Positions 8,572 to 17,812 of a DNA stretch of 64,000 bases are shown one piece after another. The position numbers and the translations under genes were made by a program. This stretch comes from Gammaproteobacteria bacterium (GTDB taxonomy: Bacteria; Pseudomonadota; Gammaproteobacteria; Ga0077536). Location: NCBI GenBank assembly GCA_024234975.1, contig JACKNH010000004.1:382453-446452 (forward strand). Direction: 5' to 3'. Position 1 is the stretch's first letter; each line of letters begins with the position of its first letter. The notes under the pieces were generated by a model. That model made no database searches and was not told the DNA's origin. It saw only the letters and a program-made list of their open reading frames with translations.

Positions 8572-9516
8572 ATGAAGGTTTGCATGATCGGAAACGGTGC
8601 TTTTGCCAAGAAGCATCTCAATGGTCTGAAGCGCATCGACGGGGTTGAGGTCGTGACCCTCGCCGGCGGCCGGCCTGAGGGCACGGAGAAAGTCGCGAAG
8701 GAATACGGCATTCCCCACTGGACCACCAGTCTGGACGAAGCGCTCGCCCAACCCGGCGTTGAAGCGTGCATCATTACCTCGCCGACCCAGATTCACGCTG
8801 AGCAAGCCATCAAGTGCATGCGCGCTGGCAAACATGTCCATATTGAAATTCCGATCTGCGACAAGCTGGAAGACGCCTACGCCATCCAGAAGGTTCAGCA
8901 GGAAACCGGCATGATTGCGATGGGCGGTCATACGCGGCGTTTCAATCCCAGTCACCAGTGGATTCACAACAAGATAGTTGCCGGTGAATTGAAACTGCAG
9001 CATCTGGTCGTGCAGACGTTCTTCTTCCGCCGCACCAACATGAATGCCGAAGGTCAGGCGCGCAGCTGGGTCGACCATCTGCTGTGGCACCACGCCTGCC
9101 ATACCGTTGACCTGTTCTCGTACCAGACCGGTGAGCAGCCGGACAAGGTGAATGCGATGGAAGGCCCGCATCATCCCGAGCTTGGTATCGCGATGGATAT
9201 GAACATTGCCATGCATGTACCGTCCGGTGCCTTGTGCACGCTGGCCTTGTCGTTCAACAACGATGGTCCGCTCGGCACATTCTTCCGCTACATCTGCGAC
9301 AACGGCACTTACATTGCCCGCTACGATGACCTGGTGGACGGCAAGGAAAATCCAATCGACGTAACCAAGGTGGCGGTATCCACCGATGGCATTGAATTGC
9401 AGGATCGTGAGTTCTTCGCCGCCATCCGTGAAGGCCGCGAACCCAACGCCAGCATCAACGAACTGGTGCCGGTGATGGAGACGTTGGACAAGCTGGAAAA
9501 ATCGCTCAGCGCCTGA
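8572..9516 (+). CDS. LigC-like 4-carboxy-2-hydroxymuconate-6-semialdehyde dehydrogenase (Gfo/Idh/MocA family)
   Basis: A 314-residue Gfo/Idh/MocA oxidoreductase. The N-terminal Rossmann fold has MIGNGAFAKKHLNGLK, and the usual EKP motif reads EIP (IEIPICD), as in LigC. Segments GHTRRFNPSHQ, WVDHLLWHHACHTVDLF and FNNDGPLGTFFRYICDNG are those I recall from Sphingobium LigC, which oxidises the protocatechuate 4,5-cleavage product to 2-pyrone-4,6-dicarboxylate. None of the partner genes (ligAB, ligI, ligJ, ligK) is in the window, so the pathway role is inference. Its 3' end overlaps that of the convergent cca gene by 11 bases. Confidence 0.8.
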   Translation: MKVCMIGNGAFAKKHLNGLKRIDGVEVVTLAGGRPEGTEKVAKEYGIPHWTTSLDEALAQPGVEACIITSPTQIHAEQAIKCMRAGKHVHIEIPICDKLEDAYAIQKVQQETGMIAMGGHTRRFNPSHQWIHNKIVAGELKLQHLVVQTFFFRRTNMNAEGQARSWVDHLLWHHACHTVDLFSYQTGEQPDKVNAMEGPHHPELGIAMDMNIAMHVPSGALCTLALSFNNDGPLGTFFRYICDNGTYIARYDDLVDGKENPIDVTKVAVSTDGIELQDREFFAAIREGREPNASINELVPVMETLDKLEKSLSA

Positions 9517-10672
9517 GGACGCCGGCAATCGCGGCGAGTCGTCGTTCGCGAATACTTTCGGCAAGTTGCGGACCTGTGTGGCCTTGCGCCGCCAGGTCCG
9601 CAATCGTTTGCGCCGCTGCTGCCCGCAGAACCTGTTGCAGCAGCGCGCGTTGCGGATAGGCCGCCGTCTCTGCCGGGTGACCTGCCTGCCAGTTAAGTTC
9701 ACACACGGCAAATACCGATTCAGCGCGCTCACCGCGGCGGAACCCATCCAAACCCTGCAATAAAACCAGCAGTTCCTCCGGGCTGGCTGACAGCGCACGG
9801 TCGCATACTGTCCGGTGCCGGATACATAACACCGACAGGTCACGCCAATCGTTGGGCGCCCGCCAACGGCGGCAGAAGGCCTGTGCGGCATTAACATCCC
9901 GGTCGCCGGCGCCGGTATGCAGCAAGAGAAGTGCATAGCGTTGCATCTCGTCGACGCCCAGTGCCGCTGCATGGCAGAGCGAGTGCAGCGTGTGCAAACC
10001 GGCATCCGTTTCGGCGTTTTCCAGCAGAATTCCTTTGCCGAACAAGCCATCAATTTCCGGAAACAGCACTGCCAGCGCGTCGCATTCGCATAAAACCTGG
10101 AAAAATCGCGCAGGGTAAGGCTCGCCGAGGGCACGCCGTGTTTCGGTGAATACCCGCTCCGGCGTCAGGCTGTCCAGCTCACCGGAGTGCGCCATGGCGC
10201 GCATCAATGCCATCGTCTCGTCAACCACGGTGAAGTCGAACCGGGCCGCGAATCTGGCCACACGCAAGACGCGCAACGGGTCCTCGACAAATGCCGGCGA
10301 CACGTGGCGCAGCAGCCGGTTCGACAGATCTTCCCGACCATCGAACGGATCGATGACCTCACCTTCAGCGGTCTCGGCCATCGCATTGATCGTGAGATCA
10401 CGTCGCCGCAGGTCGTCCTCCAGCGTCACATCCGGCGCGGCATGGACGATAAAACCCTTGTAGCCCGAGCCCTGCTTACGCTCGGTTCGCGCCAACGCGT
10501 ATTCCTCGTGCGATTGTGGATGGAGAAACACGGGAAAGTCGGCGCCGACCTGCTTGTAGCCCAGGCGAAGCATTTCTTCCGGCGTGCTGCCGACTACGAC
10601 GTAGTCGCAATCCTTCGACGTCCGGCCCAGCAAGCGGTCGCGGACGACACCGCCCACGCGGTAAATCTTCAT
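9506..10672 (-). CDS. cca: CCA tRNA nucleotidyltransferase
   Basis: Adds or repairs the CCA 3' end of tRNAs. The 388-residue protein starts MKIYRVGGVVRDRLLG with the metal-binding DCD (about 21-23), followed by RRRDLTINAMAE and DPLRVLRVARFAARF, all class II CCA-enzyme motifs, and a C-terminal extension typical of the gammaproteobacterial multifunctional form. The associated HD phosphohydrolase domain is degenerate: the HD pair reads His252-Thr253 in LLHTGAGD, so the phosphatase and phosphodiesterase activities of the E. coli enzyme are probably lost. The ATG at 10672 is chosen over an upstream frame extension lacking homology. Confidence 0.93.
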   Translation of the reverse strand: MKIYRVGGVVRDRLLGRTSKDCDYVVVGSTPEEMLRLGYKQVGADFPVFLHPQSHEEYALARTERKQGSGYKGFIVHAAPDVTLEDDLRRRDLTINAMAETAEGEVIDPFDGREDLSNRLLRHVSPAFVEDPLRVLRVARFAARFDFTVVDETMALMRAMAHSGELDSLTPERVFTETRRALGEPYPARFFQVLCECDALAVLFPEIDGLFGKGILLENAETDAGLHTLHSLCHAAALGVDEMQRYALLLLHTGAGDRDVNAAQAFCRRWRAPNDWRDLSVLCIRHRTVCDRALSASPEELLVLLQGLDGFRRGERAESVFAVCELNWQAGHPAETAAYPQRALLQQVLRAAAAQTIADLAAQGHTGPQLAESIRERRLAAIAGVLRR

Positions 10673-10807
10673 GGTGCGAAACCTGCGGCACGCAAGTGCC
10701 ACCGACAGCAGCAGCCGAAGCCCACTGCACTGAATTTGCAAACGCTGAACATGGCGCCAGCTTAAATGTGGTGGCGCGGAGTGTGAAGTGGAATCAGGTC
10801 AGGCGGG

Positions 10808-12739
10808 TCAGCAGCTCAGCGCGCCGCCTTGCGGTGTCACCACGGCCATCCGCTCCTTCAGCTTGGTGACCTCCTGTTCCAGTCGCCATTCGTAGATGGC
10901 TGCGTAGAACAGCGTTCGCATGATGTAGCCGCGTGTTTCCCTGAACGGCACGGTTTCGATCCATACATCGGCCGGCATACAGGTGTTCTTCGGTCTCCAC
11001 GCGTAGATGCGTCCTGGCCCCGCGTTGTAGGCGCCTGCCGCCATCGGAAAACTCTGGTCGAAGCGGTCATAAACCTGTTTGAGATAAGCGCTGCCCAGCG
11101 TGACATTGGCATCGGCACTCAGCAGCTGGTTGGCGTTCTCGTAGCGGAAGCCAATCCGGTTGGCGGTTTCCTTGGCGGTTGCCGGCATCAGCTGCATCAG
11201 GCCCAGCGCGCCGGCGCCGGAACGCGCATCCTGCATGAACGCGCTTTCGGCGCGGATGATGCTGTACAACAGCGCCACCGGCATTCCGCGTTTTTCGGCA
11301 TAGCGGGTGACGAGATCCAGATGCTCCAGTGGGAAGCGGATTTCCATCGCGTCCAGGGTCTGGCTCTGGCCCAGGGCCATGATCGCGCGGTCATACCATT
11401 GCCACTCATGCGCGAGCAGCGCCGCGACCTCTGTCTGCCGAGCCGACAGTCGGGGTAATTCGAAATGCCACTCCCGCCGGGCGTAATAGCGTTCACCCAG
11501 GGCGAGCAGCTCCCGGGCGCGGGCGATGCCACCTATCTGCAGGACCGCCGTCTTTTCAGCATCGGTTGCAGTCAGCGGATGATCATTCATCGCGTATGGC
11601 AGGCCTACCCGATCTGCCGCCGCAAAGCCGTAATAGTCGCGCTGCAGCGCCAGTTCGGTAAACAACGTGTTGGCGGCGGCGACGTTGCCGGTTTCCTCCA
11701 ACGCACGGGCATGCCAGTAACGCCAGGCAAGTGGATCGGTCCCGGCGGCAGGCGCAGCCGACGTCCACTTCAGCAGCATCTCCCAGTCCAACGTTTTGAG
11801 TGCGTGACGTAGTCGCAGGCTGTCCAGCGTGGCATCACTCTGCGCGGGTGGCACGGCATCCAGCAATTTTGCGGTGTCGGGGTGTTGCTGCCTGAATCCC
11901 TGATCGGCAAATGCGTAATCGATGTGAGCGCGTTCTTCCGGCGTGAATGCGTAGCGATCGCGCACTGCATGCCAGGCATTCATGCCCAGATCGAGGTCCC
12001 GGGCCGCCAGCCTGTTCACACCGTGCAGTACTACGCTGCGGTTGAGTGCAGAATCGACCACCAGCATTTTCGCCTGCAGGCCCTTGGCGGGATCGTCGTG
12101 GACCTTGAGCAGTTGCTGCCCGAGTGCCCGGTAATCAGCCGACTGCAGATTCCGTGCAAGGTAGGCGGCGAGTGATTTCTGGCCTTTACCCAGTGCCAAT
12201 TGCAGGCGCGACCAGATGCGATCGTCGGTCAATTCATTGTTCTGCTTCAACCAGCTGAATACCTGATCGCACTCATCAGGTTGCGACTTGCCTACCAGCC
12301 AAAGCGGCAGCGCGTCGGCGGCAAGGCCATCGGTCAGGTGTTGCCGGATTCGCGCGCCCAGCCAGTGGCATTGCAGCGCGGTGTCCTGTTGCGGGCGGTA
12401 ATCAGCAATGAAGTCGGCCCAGCGATTTTGCCGGGCCAGGGTTTTCAACCACGCGGTTCGCAAACGGTCGGCAAGCACATCTCCTTCATATTCGGTGAGG
12501 AATTTTCGTACCGCGTCGGCCTGGCCGAGATGCAGCCGCCGATTGAGATGTTCGTATTCGAGGTATTGGTACAACGGGTATTGGGTGAGGTCTTCCGCGA
12601 GTTTGAGGGCGCGAACCGTGTCGCCCGAACGGGCTGCGGCATATGCTTGCTTGAATCTGGCGCGCTGATCGTTTTCAGCGGCATAGACCGGCAAGGCAAT
12701 CAGCAACAGGACGGGGGCAACACTTCGCAGGCAGGACAT
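10808..12739 (-). CDS. slt: Soluble lytic murein transglycosylase Slt
   Basis: A periplasmic enzyme that cleaves peptidoglycan glycan strands to give 1,6-anhydromuropeptides. From the ATG at 12739 it has about 643 residues: a signal peptide (SVAPVLLLIALPVYA, cleaved near AENDQ), a long helical superhelix of about 420 residues, and a C-terminal GEWL-type SLT domain with the catalytic Glu in SIIRAESAF, followed by GALGLMQLMPATA and AAGAYNAGPGR. The length matches the Slt70 family. An in-frame GTG at 12763 is possible but would add eight residues before the signal peptide. Confidence 0.95.
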   Translation of the reverse strand: MSCLRSVAPVLLLIALPVYAAENDQRARFKQAYAAARSGDTVRALKLAEDLTQYPLYQYLEYEHLNRRLHLGQADAVRKFLTEYEGDVLADRLRTAWLKTLARQNRWADFIADYRPQQDTALQCHWLGARIRQHLTDGLAADALPLWLVGKSQPDECDQVFSWLKQNNELTDDRIWSRLQLALGKGQKSLAAYLARNLQSADYRALGQQLLKVHDDPAKGLQAKMLVVDSALNRSVVLHGVNRLAARDLDLGMNAWHAVRDRYAFTPEERAHIDYAFADQGFRQQHPDTAKLLDAVPPAQSDATLDSLRLRHALKTLDWEMLLKWTSAAPAAGTDPLAWRYWHARALEETGNVAAANTLFTELALQRDYYGFAAADRVGLPYAMNDHPLTATDAEKTAVLQIGGIARARELLALGERYYARREWHFELPRLSARQTEVAALLAHEWQWYDRAIMALGQSQTLDAMEIRFPLEHLDLVTRYAEKRGMPVALLYSIIRAESAFMQDARSGAGALGLMQLMPATAKETANRIGFRYENANQLLSADANVTLGSAYLKQVYDRFDQSFPMAAGAYNAGPGRIYAWRPKNTCMPADVWIETVPFRETRGYIMRTLFYAAIYEWRLEQEVTKLKERMAVVTPQGGALSC

Positions 12740-12824
12740 ATGACGATTACACCTCTTGGCCACAACGACATCGCATGGCGATGTTCTGTCAGCCTATCAC
12801 CCGACTGCGGCGTCGACTACAGCT

Positions 12825-12844
12825 GTGACAGCCTTGGCTGTCAC
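12825..12844. repeat. Perfect 9-bp inverted repeat between slt and hemH
   Basis: GTGACAGCC (12825-12833), two bases, GGCTGTCAC (12836-12844). It lies in the 152-bp gap downstream of hemH and upstream of slt, both on the minus strand. It may be the hemH transcript hairpin, although no T run follows on the minus strand, or an operator for slt. No regulator could be named. Confidence 0.4.
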
Positions 12845-12891
12845 GCAACCGGGTTCGGAGTCATCCGGGAAATCAGCGGCAGAAATGGGCA

Positions 12892-13908
12892 TCAGCACAA
12901 CGTCGGGATGCGTTCGGCAAGTACGCCGGATAGCGCATCAAGGTGAGCCTCGCAGTCATTGAGTGCCGGTATATAACGTAAGGCGGTTCCGCCAGCGGCC
13001 TTGAATGTCTCGCCACCGGTAATCGCGATTTCCTCCAATGTTTCCAGGCAATCCGTGGCAAACCCGGGGCAGATGACATCCACGGTTTTGACGGACTCGC
13101 CGGGAAGCGCGCGGATGCGTTCGTCAAAATACGGTTTCACCCATTCCTGAAAACCGAAGCGCGACTGGAACGTCATTTCCCAGGCGTCAGGTGCCAACGA
13201 TAGTGCGTTGGCAATGGCCTGTGCTGTCGCAGCGCATTGCGCAGGGTAGGGGTCGCCTGCATCCGCGTAAGGTTTCGGGATGCCATGGAATGACATCAGC
13301 AGCCGTTCGCCCTTGCCGTGCGCAGCCCAGTGCTGACGAATGGACCGGGCAATCGCTTCGATGTATGTCGGCGCCACATGGTAATCGCTGATGAAGTGGC
13401 ATTCCGGCACCCAGCGTGACGCCGTCAGGTGTTCGGCCATGGCATCGAATACCGTACCGGCAGACGTTGCGGAATACTGCGGATACAGCGGCAGCACGCA
13501 TAAACGTTGCACGCCGGCCAGTCGTAACTCATCAATCACATCTCGCAAAGCTGGCTTGCCGTAACGCATGGCATGCTTTACCCGCACATCCTTGCCTGCA
13601 AGACGTTGTCCGAGTCCGGCAGCGAGGCGTTCGGTATACACCGCCAGTGGTGAACCTTCAGGCAGCCATATTTTCCGGTAAGCATGCGCAACGCGCGCCG
13701 GGCGGACACGCAGGATGATGCCGTGCAGTATCGGCCACCAGGCAAACTTCGGCAGTTCGATGACGCGCTGGTCGATCAGAAATTCGGCGAGAAACTCCCG
13801 CACCGCCGCAGGTGTGGGCGCGGCGGGAGTGCCGAGGTTGGTCACAATGATGCCGGTGGTCGCGTTGGATGAAGCCGCGTTGGCCAGAAGTTGCTTGTCG
13901 ATGGGCAT
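12892..13908 (-). CDS. hemH: Ferrochelatase HemH
   Basis: Inserts ferrous iron into protoporphyrin IX, the last step of haem synthesis. The 338-residue protein shows IIVTNLGTPAAPTPAAVREFL at the N terminus, LPLYPQYSATSAGTVFD, the catalytic His in SFHGIPKPY, TFQSRFGFQEW with the conserved Glu, and CPGFATDCLETLEEI. The ATG at 13908 gives a family-like N terminus; upstream frame extension has no homology. Two other haem genes, hemB and hemL, lie elsewhere in this window. Confidence 0.96.
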   Translation of the reverse strand: MPIDKQLLANAASSNATTGIIVTNLGTPAAPTPAAVREFLAEFLIDQRVIELPKFAWWPILHGIILRVRPARVAHAYRKIWLPEGSPLAVYTERLAAGLGQRLAGKDVRVKHAMRYGKPALRDVIDELRLAGVQRLCVLPLYPQYSATSAGTVFDAMAEHLTASRWVPECHFISDYHVAPTYIEAIARSIRQHWAAHGKGERLLMSFHGIPKPYADAGDPYPAQCAATAQAIANALSLAPDAWEMTFQSRFGFQEWVKPYFDERIRALPGESVKTVDVICPGFATDCLETLEEIAITGGETFKAAGGTALRYIPALNDCEAHLDALSGVLAERIPTLC

Positions 13909-13969
13909 GGCTTGAACCGGAAGGCTCCAGATGAAGTCAGGTGCAGATTGACGCTTTGTGAGTGCTGGA

Positions 13970-16465
13970 TCAAATACCCTGGCGCAACAAGGTGATCGCA
14001 GGCTCGCGTAATGCATGGCGCAGCGCCAGGTATCCCCCTGCTGTCACGACAACGATGCTGATCCCCATGCCGATCGGGAACAACAACGGGTTGAGCAGAT
14101 AATCCATCTGGAACACCTCGCGCGCGAGCACACCGCCGGCGAGTCCGGCCGCGACGGCCGCTACCAGTCCGGCCAGCGCGCCGACGACCGTCAGTTCGGC
14201 CAGCGCCGCCGTACGCAGCAGACTGTGGGGCGCGCCGACAGACTTGAAGATGGCAACATCGTAGCGGCGCTCATCCTGCGTTGTCTGTAACGCCGCCCAT
14301 AACACCAGCAGACCGGCCAATACAGTGAATCCGAAGACAAATTCCAGCGCGAGTGTCACCCGGTCCATGATGCCGCGTACCTGGCGCATCACGGCGTCGA
14401 CATCGATCAACGTGACGCTGGGAAATGTCGCCAGCAGTTCCGGTAGCCAACTCCGGTTATCCGCAGCGGCATGGAATGCGGTAATAAAGGTGGCGGGTTG
14501 ACTATCAAAAGTGCCTGGCGAGCCGATGGCGAAAAAATTCACGTTGAAGCTGTCCCAGTCGACGTCGCGCAGATTGGTGATGGTCGAAGTCACCTGCGAA
14601 TCCGCAATCTGCCAGGTGATCGTGTCGCCGATGGTCAGGCCAAGGTCGCGCGCAATGCCCGACTCCAGTGACAACTCGCCTGCCGGCGGTTGCTCGGTCG
14701 GCCACCACTGGCCTTCGGCCAGATGGTTGTCAGCGGCAAGTTCGGCCGCGACGGACAGGTTGAACTCGCGCTCCAGGCGGCGCCGGACGAGCGGGTCGGG
14801 GAAGCGGTCAGGATCGACGGCGCCGCCGTTGATGGCGGTGATGCGCCCTCGAATCATTGGAAACAGGCCTGGCTCAGCGACGGAATGATCCACCAGGAAC
14901 GCACGCAACGCGGTGACGTCGTCCGGCTGGATGTTGATCATGAAGTGGTTCGGCGCATCGTCAGGCAATGAGTCGCGCCAACTGTCGAGCAGATCATTAC
15001 GAATGACGGCGAGCAGCAACAGGATCATCACACCCAGCCCCAGCGCCGTCGTCTGCACGATACTCGCGCGTGCGTGACGCGCAATCGAAGCCAGGCCATA
15101 GCGCCAGGTGATATTCAGCGAATGGCGAACCCGGCGCAGCAACCTGACCATCAACCACGAAAGCAATGCGAGCGCCAGACAGGCAAGGAAGGTGCCGCCG
15201 AGCGTGAATGCCGTTACCGTGCTGCTGCCGGTGCGCCACGGCGCGAGTGCGACGATGGCGGCGATCGCCGCCAGGTAGAGCAGTGAATGGCCGCCGACTT
15301 CAGGCTTGAGGTCGCGCCGTAACACGCGCAGGGGTGGTACCTGCCACAATGCAACCAATGGCGGCATGGCAAAGCCCAGCACGCCGATTGCACCGGTCAG
15401 CAGAGCGCGCCCGAGCGGCGCCCAGCCGGCTGGCGCAAGGGCACTTTGCGGGTTGTCGGCCAGCAACGAGACGATAATCAGATGCGCGCCGTAGCCAAAC
15501 AGTGCACCGATGATGCTGACCGACAGGCCCAGCATCAACATTTCCAGCGCGAAAACACTGATGATGCCGCGTTGACTGGCGCCAAAGGTTCGCATGATCG
15601 CGCAGGTGTCGAGATGGCGGCTGGCGAAACGCTGCGCGGACAAGGCGATGGCGATGCCGGCGACGATCACCGCCGTCAGGGCCGCCAATGCCAGAAACTG
15701 CTCCGCGCGTTCCAATGCGCGGTTGACCTCGGGGCGGGCTTCGTCCACCGATTCAACGCGTTCACCTGTTTCCAGTTCGAGGGCGTTGCGGAAGTTGGCG
15801 ATGGCATCGTCGCTGCCTGCCAGGAGCAGTGCGTGACGGATCCTGCTGCCCGGCAGTACCAACCCGGTCGCGGCTAGATCGCGGTAGTTCATGATGATGC
15901 GCGGTGAGATGGCAAATGCCTGGCTGCCACGATCGGGTTCCAGCACGATGACGCCGGCAATGCGGAATATGCTGTTGCCCAGCGTCAGTGAATCGCCGAC
16001 GGCCAGCGCGAGGGTCTGCAGGATGCGTGGTTCTACCCACACCTGGCGTGAAGCAGGGGCTTTTGCGCTGCTCAGATCGCTGCTGAACTGTGTAGGCGCA
16101 ATCTGCAATTCACCACGTAGCGGATAGTCGTCTTCTACGACCTTGAGATCCGCGAGTTGGAACTTGTCGCCGGCGCTGGCGACGCTGTTGAATGTCGCCA
16201 TGCGCACATGCGACAGACCGAAGTCCTGCGCTGACTGTAACGTGGCCTCGCGAATCGGATGTGTCGCCGCAACCACCAGGTCCGCGGCCAGCAGCTGGTG
16301 GGTTTCCTGGTTGAGCGTGGTGCGCACGCGCTCGACAAAAAATTCCACCGAGCTCATCGCGGCCACGGCGATCAATAACGCCAGCGCCAGCAGTTTGAGT
16401 TCGCCGGCGCGGATATCCCGGCGTAATGCGGTGAAAGCGAGATTGAACGTGGCGATGGGGCTCAT
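13970..16465 (-). CDS. ybbP: ABC transporter permease, YbbP/FtsX family
   Basis: A very hydrophobic 831-residue protein with an N-terminal membrane helix (about 20-40), a large MacB-type periplasmic domain, clustered FtsX-type helices near residues 260-390, a second periplasmic part and a final FtsX block near residues 700-820. This double layout is that of E. coli YbbP. It overlaps the upstream ATPase gene by four bases (ATGA), so the two form one transporter. The substrate is not known; by analogy with LolCDE and MacB it may move lipophilic molecules or transmit mechanical signals rather than import. Confidence 0.9.
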   Translation of the reverse strand: MSPIATFNLAFTALRRDIRAGELKLLALALLIAVAAMSSVEFFVERVRTTLNQETHQLLAADLVVAATHPIREATLQSAQDFGLSHVRMATFNSVASAGDKFQLADLKVVEDDYPLRGELQIAPTQFSSDLSSAKAPASRQVWVEPRILQTLALAVGDSLTLGNSIFRIAGVIVLEPDRGSQAFAISPRIIMNYRDLAATGLVLPGSRIRHALLLAGSDDAIANFRNALELETGERVESVDEARPEVNRALERAEQFLALAALTAVIVAGIAIALSAQRFASRHLDTCAIMRTFGASQRGIISVFALEMLMLGLSVSIIGALFGYGAHLIIVSLLADNPQSALAPAGWAPLGRALLTGAIGVLGFAMPPLVALWQVPPLRVLRRDLKPEVGGHSLLYLAAIAAIVALAPWRTGSSTVTAFTLGGTFLACLALALLSWLMVRLLRRVRHSLNITWRYGLASIARHARASIVQTTALGLGVMILLLLAVIRNDLLDSWRDSLPDDAPNHFMINIQPDDVTALRAFLVDHSVAEPGLFPMIRGRITAINGGAVDPDRFPDPLVRRRLEREFNLSVAAELAADNHLAEGQWWPTEQPPAGELSLESGIARDLGLTIGDTITWQIADSQVTSTITNLRDVDWDSFNVNFFAIGSPGTFDSQPATFITAFHAAADNRSWLPELLATFPSVTLIDVDAVMRQVRGIMDRVTLALEFVFGFTVLAGLLVLWAALQTTQDERRYDVAIFKSVGAPHSLLRTAALAELTVVGALAGLVAAVAAGLAGGVLAREVFQMDYLLNPLLFPIGMGISIVVVTAGGYLALRHALREPAITLLRQGI

Positions 16466-17196
16466 ACGGGGGCGGATGTAGCCGCAGCGGTGTCTGCCGG
16501 AGCATCTTGTTCGATGATATGGCCACCTTTCATGCGCACCACCCGGTCGCAGCGCGCGGCCAGCGTCGTGTCGTGCGTCACCAGCACCAGCGTGGTGCCG
16601 CGTTCCTTGTTCAAGGTGAACATCAGGTCTTCCACAGAGGCCGCGGTGCCCGCATCCAGATTGCCGGTAGGCTCATCGGCGAACAGGATTGTCGGCGACG
16701 GTGCAAAGGCGCGCGCTAGCGCCACCCGCTGTTGCTCGCCCCCGGAAAGCTGACGCGGATAGTGTTCCATACGCTCGCCCAGACCGACCCGTTGTAACGT
16801 GCGGGTTGCCAGTGGCCTGGCGTCAGCAAGGCCGACCATTTCCAGCGGCAGCATGACGTTTTCCAACGCATTCAGGCTGGGTACAAGATGAAAGGCTTGA
16901 AATACGAAGCCGACGCGGCGGGCACGCCATTGCGCGCGCGCGTCCTCGTTCATCAAGGTGATGTCGCGCTGGTCGATGAAAATACTGCCTGCGGTTGGTA
17001 AATCGAGCCCGGCCAGCAGTCCCAGCAGCGTGGATTTGCCGGAACCGGAGACGCCGAGTATGGCTATGCTTTCGCCTTTGCGCGCGTGGAAATTGATATT
17101 ATCAAGTATGGTCAGGCGGCCCGCCGGACCGGTGACTGATTTGCTGATGCCTTCCGCCCGAATGACGAAATCTTCCCGCACGTTGTTGTCACTCAT
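16462..17196 (-). CDS. ybbA: ABC transporter ATP-binding protein, YbbA/LolD type
   Basis: The 244-residue ATPase partner of the YbbP-like permease. Walker A GVSGSGKST, a Q-loop FVFQAFHLVPSLNALENVMLP typical of LolD/MacB ATPases, the signature LSGGEQQRVALARA, Walker B TILFADEPTGNLD, and the switch His in VTHD are all present. The ATG at 17196 gives MSDNNVREDF, but it places the 5' end 35 bases inside the divergent tesA gene; a later GTG (about 17183) would remove most of the overlap. The tesA/ybbA/ybbP arrangement matches that of E. coli. Confidence 0.93.
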   Translation of the reverse strand: MSDNNVREDFVIRAEGISKSVTGPAGRLTILDNINFHARKGESIAILGVSGSGKSTLLGLLAGLDLPTAGSIFIDQRDITLMNEDARAQWRARRVGFVFQAFHLVPSLNALENVMLPLEMVGLADARPLATRTLQRVGLGERMEHYPRQLSGGEQQRVALARAFAPSPTILFADEPTGNLDAGTAASVEDLMFTLNKERGTTLVLVTHDTTLAARCDRVVRMKGGHIIEQDAPADTAAATSAPV

Positions 17197-17812
17197 TCCG
17201 CTGCTTGTCACGTTGCTGTGGTCATTGGCTGGCCGCGCTGCCGAACCGGTTATCCTCATCGTTGGCGACAGCCTGAGCGCCGGTTATGGATTGGCAGCCA
17301 ACGAAACCTGGGTAAAGCAACTCGAAGACAGGCTTGCCGCGCAAGGGTATCCGCACAAGGTCGTCAATGCCAGTATCAGCGGCGAGACCACCAGTGGTGG
17401 CCGTACGCGTCTGCCGGCATTGCTGACACGCCATACGCCGGCCGTTGTCCTGCTTGAGCTGGGCGGTAACGACGGTCTTCGTGGTATCTCCATCGACGAA
17501 ATGCGGGCAAATTTCGCCCGCATGCTTGAAGCTGCGCAGGGCGCCAATGCTTCCGCGATGTTGGTCGCTATTGAGTTGCCGCCGAATTATGGTCCGGCCT
17601 TCCTGGAAAAGTTCCGTACGACTTATCGCGAGCTGGCGGCCGAATATGCTGTGCCGCTGACACCCTTCCTGCTGGAGGGCGTTGCCCTTGAACCGGAATT
17701 GATGCAGGACGACGGCATCCACCCGAAAGCTGCGGCGGCGCCACGTATGCTGGAAAATGTCTGGCCGACATTGCTGCCTCTGCTTGGGAAAACCGGCGCA
17801 CGGACGCAATGA
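17162..17812 (+). CDS. tesA: Periplasmic acyl-CoA thioesterase I / arylesterase TesA
   Basis: A GDSL (SGNH) hydrolase of 216 residues with esterase, thioesterase and lysophospholipase activity in the family. A signal peptide covers about residues 1-26 (LLSLIPLLVTLLWSLAGRAAEP). The four SGNH blocks are visible: VGDSLSAGYGL with Ser37, a block II glycine, GGNDGLRG, and the Asp/His pair in DDGIHPK. Divergent from ybbA with overlapping 5' ends, and overlapping the next Nudix gene by four bases (ATGA), so those two are co-translated. Confidence 0.94.
   Translation: MTKSSRTLLSLIPLLVTLLWSLAGRAAEPVILIVGDSLSAGYGLAANETWVKQLEDRLAAQGYPHKVVNASISGETTSGGRTRLPALLTRHTPAVVLLELGGNDGLRGISIDEMRANFARMLEAAQGANASAMLVAIELPPNYGPAFLEKFRTTYRELAAEYAVPLTPFLLEGVALEPELMQDDGIHPKAAAAPRMLENVWPTLLPLLGKTGARTQ

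Noticed and set aside
8398..10134. Minus-strand open frame of 578 codons
   Set aside because: It lies opposite the LigC-like gene and in another frame of cca; the translated product shows no family motif and codon use is that of an antisense shadow in a GC-rich genome.
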